Below, in pieces: positions 40,369 through 48,249 of a stretch of DNA of 64,000 bases (the stretch's first letter is position 1; each line of letters opens with the position of its first letter). Source of the stretch: Tardiphaga sp051811025 (GTDB taxonomy: Bacteria; Pseudomonadota; Alphaproteobacteria; Rhizobiales; Xanthobacteraceae); the NCBI RefSeq assembly GCF_051811025.1, contig NZ_JBPWQE010000001.1, forward strand, positions 5,456,001 through 5,520,000, in the 5' to 3' direction. The position numbers were made by a program, and so were the translations under genes. Below the pieces are notes generated by a model, which worked only from the letters and a program-made list of their open reading frames with translations, had not been told where the DNA came from and searched no databases.

Positions 40369-42348
40369 TCACGCCGCGCTCCTGGCCGGCTTGCGCTGGC
40401 GCAGGAAGCGACCGAGCAGACGGCGCTTACCCTTGCGCGGGATGAGATCGATGTCGCTGACCAGCTTCGCGCCGCCCTTGCGACGTTCCAGCACGATCTT
40501 GCGGCTGTGGAAGGCTTCAAGCTCGACTCGATGCGCGACAGATACCACCGTGGCGTTGGGCAGCTCCTTGGTGAGCAGTTCCATCATCTTGTCCTGGCTC
40601 TTCGCGTCCAGCGCCGATGTCGCTTCGTCCAGCACAATGATATCAGGGCGGTGCAAAAACAGTCGCGCAAAAGCGAGCCGCTGCTTCTCGCCGCCGGACA
40701 GTGTCTGGTCCCACGGCGCATCCTCCTCGATCTTCTCCTTGAGATGGCCGAGTCCGACCTTTTCGAGCGCCTCGCCGATCTGCTCGACGGTCCAGTCCTC
40801 CGATGCCGCGGGATAGGCGGCCGCACGCCGCAAGGTGCCTGACGGCACATAGGGCTTCTGCGGCAGCATGAAGAGCCGCCGGTCCGGATGGAAATTGACG
40901 CTGCCACCGCCCCATGGCCACAGGCCTGCAATGGCGCGCACCAGCGTGCTTTTGCCGGTGCCGGACTCGCCCGCGACAAGCAGACGTTCACCAGGCTCGA
41001 TCTTCACTTCGGCATCGCCGACGACGGCAGTGCCGTCGTCAAGCGTCACGGAGAGATCCTGCAGACTCAGCATCGTCTCATCCGTCGTTTCGCCACGCTT
41101 GATACGGCCGATACCGTCACCAAGCTCGGCGCGTTCGAGGCCGTCCAGCGACATCATCAGCGAGGCGATGCGGCGCGCGCAGGCGTTCCAGTCGGCAAGG
41201 CGCGGATAGTTGTCGACCAGCCAGCCGAATGCGCTTTGCACGATGGTGAAGGCCGACGCCGCCTGCATCACCTGACCGAGCGACATACTGCCATCGAGAA
41301 ATTTCGGCGCGCACAGCAGCAGCGGCACGACGGGTGCGATCAGGCTCGAGCCCTGCGACACCAACGTGGTGCGCATATGCTGGCCAGCGAGACGCGCCCA
41401 TTGCCTGAGGACATTGCCGAAGGTCTTGTCGATCCCGTCGCGCTCTTCCTCTTCGCCGCCAAGCAGCGCGATGCTCTCGCCGTTCTCGCGCACGCGAGTA
41501 AGCGCATAACGATACTCGGCCTCGGCCTGGTTCTTGTCCTCGGAGATCTGCACGAAGCGGCGGCCGATCACCATGATCGAACCGGATGCAATGGCTGCAT
41601 AGATGATCGCGGCAACGACGAGGAAGCCGGGAATGGTGATGACGTTGCCGCCCACCGTCAGCGTCAGCGCGCCGCCGATGGTCCACAGCACAACGATGAA
41701 GGTGGTGGCGGAGAGAAACGCGGCAATGACGCCGGAGACGAAATCGACAGGCGAGTCGGTCGCGATGCGCAGATCTTCGGCGATCCGATATTCCGGATTC
41801 TGGTGATCGCCGCCGACAAGATTGAGCTGATAATAGCGGCCGTTGGTGAGCCAGCGCGACACCACGGAATTGGTCAGCCATGCGCGCCAACGGCGCTGGA
41901 TGCCCATGCGGCCATAGACCTGCGCGACGCCAAGAAGCACGCTGCCGATCGCCAGCGGAAAAAACACGCCGGTGAGATGAAACACGCTGGCCGCATCACG
42001 CTTCTCGATGGCATCGAAGATCGCGCGATTCCAGACATTGATGCCGTATTGAAACGCGACATTGCCAACAATCAACAGCACGAGCCCGATCGAGAACATC
42101 CAGGCCAGTCTGTCGCCCGACTTGCCCCAGAAGCCGCGTGCGCTGATCCAGAACCGGGTCAGCAGATAGTCCTTGCGCGCCTGCTCGGCTTCTTCCGGCG
42201 TCAAATCCGGATCGGGCTCCGCCACTTCGGGCGGCGGCGGCTCTATATGCTTGCCGTCTTCGCCGACGACGCCGACGATCGGCCCTTTCACATCAGACGC
42301 CTCGGATGCAGGTGCGGGCTTAGATTCGTTAACGGACTGCTTGTTCAT
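40369..42348 (-). CDS. ABC transporter, permease-ATPase fusion of the SbmA/BacA (BclA-like) type
   Basis: A 659-residue half-transporter. An acidic, Pro-rich N-terminus (about 1-60) leads to six helices of SbmA/BacA type (about 80-330; LTRFWISARGFWGKSGDRLAWMF and QRRWRAWLTNSVVSRWLTNGRYYQLNL are typical). The ATPase domain (about 420-620) has Walker A GESGTGKSTL, signature LSGGEKQRLAFAR, Walker B IIVLDEATSALD and the switch His in VAHR. It should form a homodimer. Relatives include E. coli YddA and Bradyrhizobium BclA, which imports nodule peptides and is needed for bacteroid differentiation. Whether this is BclA itself or a paralogue, and its substrate, cannot be told from the window. Confidence 0.9.
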   Translation of the reverse strand: MNKQSVNESKPAPASEASDVKGPIVGVVGEDGKHIEPPPPEVAEPDPDLTPEEAEQARKDYLLTRFWISARGFWGKSGDRLAWMFSIGLVLLIVGNVAFQYGINVWNRAIFDAIEKRDAASVFHLTGVFFPLAIGSVLLGVAQVYGRMGIQRRWRAWLTNSVVSRWLTNGRYYQLNLVGGDHQNPEYRIAEDLRIATDSPVDFVSGVIAAFLSATTFIVVLWTIGGALTLTVGGNVITIPGFLVVAAIIYAAIASGSIMVIGRRFVQISEDKNQAEAEYRYALTRVRENGESIALLGGEEEERDGIDKTFGNVLRQWARLAGQHMRTTLVSQGSSLIAPVVPLLLCAPKFLDGSMSLGQVMQAASAFTIVQSAFGWLVDNYPRLADWNACARRIASLMMSLDGLERAELGDGIGRIKRGETTDETMLSLQDLSVTLDDGTAVVGDAEVKIEPGERLLVAGESGTGKSTLVRAIAGLWPWGGGSVNFHPDRRLFMLPQKPYVPSGTLRRAAAYPAASEDWTVEQIGEALEKVGLGHLKEKIEEDAPWDQTLSGGEKQRLAFARLFLHRPDIIVLDEATSALDAKSQDKMMELLTKELPNATVVSVAHRVELEAFHSRKIVLERRKGGAKLVSDIDLIPRKGKRRLLGRFLRQRKPARSAA

Positions 42349-42398
42349 GGCGCGATAACGCCAAGGAAATCAGAAGGTTCCTTCAAGTTCCCGAGCGG

Positions 42399-44528
42399 CT
42401 AAACGGCCTCGCGCTGGGCTTTGCGCCAGGTACCGGCCTTGCTGAGTACGCGCGACAACTGCTCGACCGAATAGGGCTTATGCAGCAGCTCGAACCCGAA
42501 GGTGCCGTTTTGCGCCAGGACATGGCTGTAGCCGGAGGTCAGCACCACCGGCAGATCCGGGTAGAGTTTTCGGATCTCCTGCGCCAGCTCGATGCCGGTC
42601 ATCCCAGGCATCACCACATCGGAGAATACCACGTCGTAGTGCGTGGCGTGGCGGGCGAGTTCGGTAAGCGCTTCCTGAGCGTTCGGCCGCAGCACGGTGG
42701 TGTAGCCAAGCTCGCTCAGCGCATCAGTCGCAAAAGTGCCGACGTCGCGATTGTCTTCCACCACTAGCACCGACATGCCGTGGCCATCGACAACAGGCGC
42801 TTCGCTCGCCGACAGCGCTGGCGCGATGCTATTGCCGGAAACGCGCGGCAGATAGAGCGTGAAAGTGCTGCCTTTGCCGACTTCGCTCGCGACCACGACC
42901 TCGCCGCCGGATTGTTTGGCAAAGCCGAACACCTGCGAAAGTCCGAGGCCAGTGCCCTGCCCGACTTCCTTGGTCGTATAGAATGGCTCGAAGATGCGCT
43001 CGAACTGATCGGCGGGAATGCCGGCGCCGGTGTCGGATACTGAGATCGCCACATAGCCGTCAGACCTCAGGGCGAGCGCAACAGGGATTTGCTCCGCCGC
43101 GCTGACAGCGATCGTCAGCCGCCCCTCGCCCGCCATGGCATCGCGCGCATTGACCGCGATGTTGATCAACGCGGTTTCGAACTGACCAATATCGGCATCC
43201 ACGAACAACGCCTCATCGGGCACATGGGTCATAATTTCGATGGGCGCGCCCGTCAGCGTGCCGATAATCTCGCTCACCGAATGCACGCATTGGCCGACAT
43301 CGAACACTTCAGGCTTCAGCGTCTGGCGCCGTGCAAAAGCCAGCAATTGCGCTGTCAGCTTGGCGGCCCGGTTCACGGTTTCGGAGATCGCTGCAATGTA
43401 GCGTGCACGGCGATCCGGCGAGAGGTCGGGCCGTTGCAGCAGATCCACCGACGAGCGGATCACGGTAAGGAGGTTGTTGAAGTCATGCGCGACGCCGCCG
43501 GTCAACTGGCCGAGCGCTTCCAGCCGCTGGCCATGTTTCAAAGCCTCCTCCGCCTCGCGCCGCTTCATCGCTTCGAAATTGAGCCGGCGGGTGCGACGGA
43601 TCGCGAATACCAGCAGCAGGAACAGCAGCGCCGTCGCAGGAACGCCGAAGATCAGATGATAGCTGATGGTGCGCAGCCAGCGCGCACGGATCGCTGATGT
43701 TTCAAGACCTGCCGCGACATAGACCGGATAGCCGGCGAGCTGCTGATAGCCGATACGGCGCTCGACATTGTCGCCAGGCGAGACAAGCGTAACCAGTCCT
43801 CCAGCGGGATGGGCCGACAGGGTGCGGCCCACGGCCCCCTTAGGATCGAGCCGCACCTCACGATCGAGCTGCGGATAACGTGCCAGGATCGAACCGTCGG
43901 TGAGACCAAGCGCAAAGAAGCTCCCGGCATCGTGACCGATGCGCGCATAGAAACGATCGAAATATTCCGGAAAGACCGAGGCTTGCACAACGCCGGTGAA
44001 GCTGCCGTCGGCCGAGACCCGCCTGCGGCTCACCCCAAAGAACGACGCGCCCTGATAGGGTGGGCGCGGCAACAATGATTGACCAATGAACGTGCCAGCA
44101 TCACCTGCGATATGGGCCCTGTAGTAATCGCGATCAGAGAAATCGAGATCCGACAGCGCCAGATCCAGACTGTTGACCAGCGCGCGGCCTTTGTTGTCGA
44201 ACACCCAGACCGACTTCAACTGCGGCAGCGCATCGGTGAGCTGCTTTAGCCGGGCCGCCATCTGGTTCGATTGCGCACGCAACTCGTCGTCGGATTTACC
44301 GCGCACGATCTCGTTTATTTCGGACAGGCTGCGATCGATGGTCTCGAACACTTTCAACGCGTGTTCATGCGCCACATCGAGCGCGCGCTCGATCTCGCGG
44401 TCGGCGATTTCGCGCGTCGACACCCATGACGTCGCCGCCGCAAACAGAAACAATGCAAGCGGAAGGGCCAACGAAGCGGCCATCATCCATTGCAGCGTTC
44501 TCAACGAATTTTGGTGTTCTGTCTTCAA
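42399..44528 (-). CDS. hybrid sensor histidine kinase with C-terminal receiver
   Basis: A 709-residue two-component sensor. Two membrane helices (about 13-33 and 285-308) bracket a periplasmic region with dCACHE/PDC-like character (SVWVFDNKGRALVNSLDLALSDLDFSDRDYYRAH). Next come the HisKA domain with phosphoacceptor His348 in GGVAHDFNNLL, the HATPase_c domain (NIAVNARDAM, DTGAGIPADQFERIFEPFYTTK, GTGLGLSQVFG) and a receiver domain with phosphorylatable Asp637 in VFSDVVMPGMTG. No separate regulator is adjacent, so the target of its phosphoryl group is unknown. It is about 50 bases after the ABC fusion gene on the same strand, which reads before it in the genome but after it in transcription. Confidence 0.92.
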   Translation of the reverse strand: MKTEHQNSLRTLQWMMAASLALPLALFLFAAATSWVSTREIADREIERALDVAHEHALKVFETIDRSLSEINEIVRGKSDDELRAQSNQMAARLKQLTDALPQLKSVWVFDNKGRALVNSLDLALSDLDFSDRDYYRAHIAGDAGTFIGQSLLPRPPYQGASFFGVSRRRVSADGSFTGVVQASVFPEYFDRFYARIGHDAGSFFALGLTDGSILARYPQLDREVRLDPKGAVGRTLSAHPAGGLVTLVSPGDNVERRIGYQQLAGYPVYVAAGLETSAIRARWLRTISYHLIFGVPATALLFLLLVFAIRRTRRLNFEAMKRREAEEALKHGQRLEALGQLTGGVAHDFNNLLTVIRSSVDLLQRPDLSPDRRARYIAAISETVNRAAKLTAQLLAFARRQTLKPEVFDVGQCVHSVSEIIGTLTGAPIEIMTHVPDEALFVDADIGQFETALINIAVNARDAMAGEGRLTIAVSAAEQIPVALALRSDGYVAISVSDTGAGIPADQFERIFEPFYTTKEVGQGTGLGLSQVFGFAKQSGGEVVVASEVGKGSTFTLYLPRVSGNSIAPALSASEAPVVDGHGMSVLVVEDNRDVGTFATDALSELGYTTVLRPNAQEALTELARHATHYDVVFSDVVMPGMTGIELAQEIRKLYPDLPVVLTSGYSHVLAQNGTFGFELLHKPYSVEQLSRVLSKAGTWRKAQREAV

Positions 44529-44628
44529 AGCGCCTGCCCGACTCCCTGCAGTCTAGCGCAAGGGCGGTGTCTCACCAACCGCGCCGCGGGCAGGAACTCG
44601 GCTCTAACCGGAAGGAAGTCTTGTGGCG

Positions 44629-45402
44629 TTAGCCGCCCGCGCTCATCTGCGACCGGAACGCCCATTTGGTGAAATGCTGCTCGATACCCGCGAACACCGC
44701 ATACATAAGCACCCCTTCAAAGGCGAGCAGCAGCAAAGCGGCGTAGACATTTGCCATACGGAAGCTGGCGCCCTCCAGCGCGATCAGATAGCCGAGCCCG
44801 GCATTGGCGCCGAGCGTCTCCGACACCACGGTGCCGACGAAAGCCAGCGTGATGGCGATCTTCAGCGAGCCAAAGAAATATGGCAGCGCACGCGGAATGC
44901 CGACCTTGAGCATGATGTCGAGCTTGCCGGCGCCAAGCGCCCGCAATACGTCCTCGAGTTCCGGTTCGGTTGTCGCCAGACCCGTGGCGATATTGACCAC
45001 GATCGGGAAGAACGAAATCAGGAAGGCGGTGACGATTGCCGGCACTTCGCCGATGCCGAACCACAGGATCAGCAGCGGCACGATGGCGACCTTCGGGATG
45101 GTATTGAAACCGATCATCACCGGATAGAGCCCGCGATAGATCGCTCGCGACCAGCCCACCACGAGACCGAGAATGATGCCGAAGCCGACGGCCAGAGCAA
45201 ATCCGACCATGGTGACCCAGAGCGTGACCCAGGAATGATAGAGGAACACCCGCCAGAGTTTGAACATCGCCGCAAAGGCGGCTGACGGCGGCTGCAGCAC
45301 CGACGTGTTGACCTTGAAGACGATGCAGGCCAGCTCCCAGATCAGGAAGATGGCAATGGTGAAGAGCCAGGGCGAAAGCTTTTCGAAAGTCCGCGGGTTC
45401 AT
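44629..45402 (-). CDS. ABC transporter permease (NMT1/THI5-type importer)
   Basis: A 257-residue inner-membrane subunit with about six helices and the EAA loop TEPELEDVLRALGAGKLDIMLKVGIPRALPYFF, typical for SsuC/TauC/ThiX permeases. It overlaps the ATPase gene by four bases (45399-45402), giving the operon order substrate-binding protein, ATPase, permease on the minus strand. The importer probably takes up an organic sulfonate or a thiamine pyrimidine precursor; the binding protein (NMT1/THI5 family) supports the second, but the call is not certain. Confidence 0.92.
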   Translation of the reverse strand: MNPRTFEKLSPWLFTIAIFLIWELACIVFKVNTSVLQPPSAAFAAMFKLWRVFLYHSWVTLWVTMVGFALAVGFGIILGLVVGWSRAIYRGLYPVMIGFNTIPKVAIVPLLILWFGIGEVPAIVTAFLISFFPIVVNIATGLATTEPELEDVLRALGAGKLDIMLKVGIPRALPYFFGSLKIAITLAFVGTVVSETLGANAGLGYLIALEGASFRMANVYAALLLLAFEGVLMYAVFAGIEQHFTKWAFRSQMSAGG

Positions 45403-46187
45403 GACTGGCGCACCTGTGCAATCTTCATGCGCAGCTCCATCACGATGTCGCCGAACTCCTTCTCGTAGGTGACCTGCAGATCGCGCGGGCGCGAGAAATC
45501 TACCGGCTTGATCTGGACGATGTGACCGGGGCGCGCGCTCATGACGTAGATATTATCAGCAAGGAATGCCGCTTCGCGCAGATCGTGCGTCACCAGAATC
45601 ACGGTGAAGCCCAGCCGCTGCCACAGATCACGCAGCACGCACCACAGCTCCTCGCGCGTAAACGCATCGAGGGCGGCGAAGGGTTCGTCGAGCATCAGCA
45701 GGGCCGGCTCGTGGATCAGCGAGCGGCACAGCGAGACGCGCTGTTGCATGCCGCCTGACAATTCCCAGGGATAGCGGTCGCCGAAGCCGGCGAGGCCGAC
45801 CGTGGCCAGAAGCTGCTCGGCCTTGGCGCGGAATTCCGCTTTCTTTGAACGAAACTGCGAGCGATGCGGCTCAACGATTTCCAGCGGCAGCAGTACGTTG
45901 TCGATTACCTTGCGCCACGGCAGCATATTGGCGTTCTGGAACGCCATGCCGGCCATCTTCACCGGTCCCGTCACCTGCTTGCCGTCGATGGCGATGGTGC
46001 CGGCCGTTGGCTTGTGCAGGCCTGTGACGAGCCGCATCAAGGTGGACTTGCCGCAGCCGGAGGGGCCGACCACCGCGGCGAATTCGCCGCGCTGGACTTT
46101 GAGCGTCGCATCCTGAAGCGCGACAATGTCACCCGAGGCGCCACGGTATTTCAGCGTGACGCCATCGATATCTACGAACGCTTCCAT
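45399..46187 (-). CDS. ABC transporter ATP-binding protein (NMT1/THI5-type importer)
   Basis: A 262-residue ATPase subunit with Walker A GPSGCGKSTL, Q-loop GMAFQNANMLPW, signature LSGGMQQRVSLCRSL, Walker B LLMLDEPFAALD and switch His in VTHDLREAAF. It belongs to the nitrate/sulfonate/taurine/thiamine-precursor ATPase group. It sits between the binding protein gene (31 bases upstream) and the permease gene (four-base overlap) and powers their importer. Confidence 0.95.
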   Translation of the reverse strand: MEAFVDIDGVTLKYRGASGDIVALQDATLKVQRGEFAAVVGPSGCGKSTLMRLVTGLHKPTAGTIAIDGKQVTGPVKMAGMAFQNANMLPWRKVIDNVLLPLEIVEPHRSQFRSKKAEFRAKAEQLLATVGLAGFGDRYPWELSGGMQQRVSLCRSLIHEPALLMLDEPFAALDAFTREELWCVLRDLWQRLGFTVILVTHDLREAAFLADNIYVMSARPGHIVQIKPVDFSRPRDLQVTYEKEFGDIVMELRMKIAQVRQS

Positions 46188-46217
46188 GCGAAACGACCTG
46201 GCCTTCTGTCGCGACGC

Positions 46218-47234
46218 TTAGAACTTACGCTCGTCAGCCGGCGGAAGGTATTCCGACGTGAACAGATCCCCCGCCTTCGGCTTCGGATTCTTGAACTCGT
46301 AGGTCACAGCGATCTGATCGATGGCATCTGTCATGCGCTTCTCATCGATGCCGCCGACGCCGTTGGCCTTCACCCACGGCGTCACGAAATTATCCTTCAG
46401 CGACATCTTGAGGCGAGCGAGTTCGATCTTCTCGTCAGCGGTCTCGTTGCGCTTCATCACCGACTTGATCGCGGTGTCGGGATCCTTGATCGTGTCGATG
46501 ATACCCTTGACGGTCGCGCGCACGAAGCCGGCCACGACCTTGGGATTAGCCTTGGCGAATTCGGGGTTCACCATGATGGCATTGCCATAGAGCACGATGC
46601 CGTAATCAGACATCAGCATCACCTTGATGTCCTTCTCGGCGATACCCTTCGACATCAGGTTGAAATAGGACGAGAACGAAAAACCGGTGATTGCATCGAC
46701 CTTGCCGTCGGCGAGCATCGGCTCGCGCACCGGAAAGCCGACATTCTCGATCTTCACCTTGCTGTCGTCGATCTTGTTCTCTTTGACGAAGGCCTTCCAC
46801 TGCGCGAAGGCACCGTCCGGCGCCGGTGCGCCCAGGATCTTGCCTTCGAGGTCCTTTGGCGAATTGATGCCCGACTTGGCGATGCTGACGATGGAGAACG
46901 GCGGCTTGTCATAGACCATGAGGACGCCCTTGACGTCCTTGTCGGGATTCTGGTCGCGGAAGCGCGCCAGCGAATTGATGTCGAAGAAGCCGATCGGATA
47001 GGTGCCCGCCGCGACCCGCGCGATGCCGGCGACCGAGCCCGGACCGGAGTCGATGGTCACGTTGAGGCCTTCGGCCTTGTAGTAGCCCTTGTCGAGCGCA
47101 ACGAAATACGGCGCGGACGGACCTTCGAATTTCCAGTCGAGCGCGAATTTGACATCGGTATCGGCGCTCGCGGATAGCGCAGACGCCAGCAGCGCTGCAC
47201 CCGCCATCACGCTCAAACCCAGCTGACGAAACAT
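46218..47234 (-). CDS. ABC transporter substrate-binding protein (NMT1/THI5-like)
   Basis: A 338-residue periplasmic binding protein. The signal peptide is FRQLGLSVMAGAALLASALSASA. The mature N-terminus DVKFALDWKFEGPSAPYFVALDKGYYKAEGLNVTI is the classic NMT1 start, followed by GPGSVAGIARVAAGTYPIGFFDINSLARFRDQNPD and KILGAPAPDGAF. NMT1/THI5 members bind thiamine pyrimidine precursors, riboflavin or other small heterocycles. I chose the ATG at 47234, with GGGGGAG about nine bases upstream; the frame is open for 25 more codons. I saw no TPP riboswitch in the 205 bases before it, so thiamine control is not supported by the leader. Confidence 0.9.
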   Translation of the reverse strand: MFRQLGLSVMAGAALLASALSASADTDVKFALDWKFEGPSAPYFVALDKGYYKAEGLNVTIDSGPGSVAGIARVAAGTYPIGFFDINSLARFRDQNPDKDVKGVLMVYDKPPFSIVSIAKSGINSPKDLEGKILGAPAPDGAFAQWKAFVKENKIDDSKVKIENVGFPVREPMLADGKVDAITGFSFSSYFNLMSKGIAEKDIKVMLMSDYGIVLYGNAIMVNPEFAKANPKVVAGFVRATVKGIIDTIKDPDTAIKSVMKRNETADEKIELARLKMSLKDNFVTPWVKANGVGGIDEKRMTDAIDQIAVTYEFKNPKPKAGDLFTSEYLPPADERKF

Positions 47235-47375
47235 GAAGAACTCCCCCTGATCAAATATCAGGCACAGGCTAGCACAGCCCGTGCCAACCTTGGCGAGTCC
47301 CCTTTTCAACGAGAAATAGCGTTGCAGCCCCGAGGGATCGGGATTCGAGGAGGCAATATGCTTAAATCATGAGCA

Positions 47376-47415
47376 AAAAGGACACCGGCCTGCTTACGCA
47401 GACCGGTGTCCTTTT
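47376..47415. terminator. hairpin terminator after sdhB
   Basis: AAAAGGACACCGG (47376-47388) pairs with CCGGTGTCCTTTT (47403-47415), and the inner CTGC/GCAG extend the stem. It is 25 bases beyond the sdhB stop with a T tract on the minus strand, so it ends the sdh operon. Confidence 0.88.
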
Positions 47416-47439
47416 CGGCAAATCTGGATCCGTAAAACG

Positions 47440-48222
47440 TCAGACCTGACGTTCGACCATCTTCATCTTCAGCTCGGCGATGGCTTCGGAAGGATTGAGA
47501 CCCTTCGGGCATGCCTTGGCACAGTTCATGATGGTGTGGCAGCGATAGAGCCGGAACGGATCCTCGAGATTGTCGAGACGCTCACCGGTGGCTTCGTCGC
47601 GCGAGTCCTTGACCCAGCGGGTGGCCTGAAGAAGTGCAGCCGGGCCGAGGAAGCGGTCGCTGTTCCACCAGTAGCTCGGGCACGAGGTCGAGCAGCAGGC
47701 GCACAGGATGCACTCATAGAGACCGTCGAGCTTCTCGCGATCCGAATGGCTCTGCTTCCATTCCTTCTGCGGGGTCGGCGTGGTGGTCTTCAGCCACGGC
47801 TCGATCGACGCATACTGGGCGTAGAAGTTGGTAAGATCCGGCACGAGGTCCTTCACGACCGGCTGATGCGGCAGCGGATTGACCTTGATGGCGCCGTCGT
47901 CGACTTCGTCCATCGCGCGGGTGCAGGCCAGCGTGTTCTGGCCATCGATGTTCATGGCGCAGGAACCGCAGACGCCCTCACGGCAGGAGCGGCGGAAGGT
48001 CAGCGTCGGATCGATATTGTTCTTGATCCAGATCAGACCATCGAGAACCATCGGACCACAGTCGTTGGTGTCGATGTGATAGGTGTCGACCGACGGGTTC
48101 TTGCCGTCATCCGGATTCCAGCGATAGACGCGAAATTCGCGCGTCTGCGTGGCACCGGCCGGCTTCGGCCATTCCTTGCCGCCGGTGATCTTTGAATTCT
48201 TCGGAAGTGCGAACTCAGCCAT
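47440..48222 (-). CDS. sdhB: succinate dehydrogenase iron-sulfur subunit
   Basis: A 260-residue subunit of complex II that passes electrons from the flavoprotein to quinone. The 2Fe-2S ligands are in CREGVCGSCAMNIDGQNTLAC, and the 4Fe-4S and 3Fe-4S ligands are in CILCACCSTSCPSYWW and CHTIMNCAKACPKGLNP. It is the last gene of the operon sdhC-sdhD-sdhA-sdhB and is followed by a strong hairpin terminator. The 27-base spacing to sdhA is normal. Confidence 0.97.
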   Translation of the reverse strand: MAEFALPKNSKITGGKEWPKPAGATQTREFRVYRWNPDDGKNPSVDTYHIDTNDCGPMVLDGLIWIKNNIDPTLTFRRSCREGVCGSCAMNIDGQNTLACTRAMDEVDDGAIKVNPLPHQPVVKDLVPDLTNFYAQYASIEPWLKTTTPTPQKEWKQSHSDREKLDGLYECILCACCSTSCPSYWWNSDRFLGPAALLQATRWVKDSRDEATGERLDNLEDPFRLYRCHTIMNCAKACPKGLNPSEAIAELKMKMVERQV

Positions 48223-48249
48223 TCTCTCAAGCCTTCGCTGTCATCATCA

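Noticed and set aside
40888..42402. A 504-residue plus-strand frame opposite the ABC fusion gene
   Set aside because: Antisense shadow; the minus-strand protein has intact Walker A, signature and Walker B motifs, which settles the coding strand.
47235..47440. A TPP riboswitch before the NMT1-type binding protein
   Set aside because: I looked for the CUGAGA and GAUNAUGCCNGCG-type blocks on the minus strand and did not find them; only the sdhB terminator and an ordinary leader are present.
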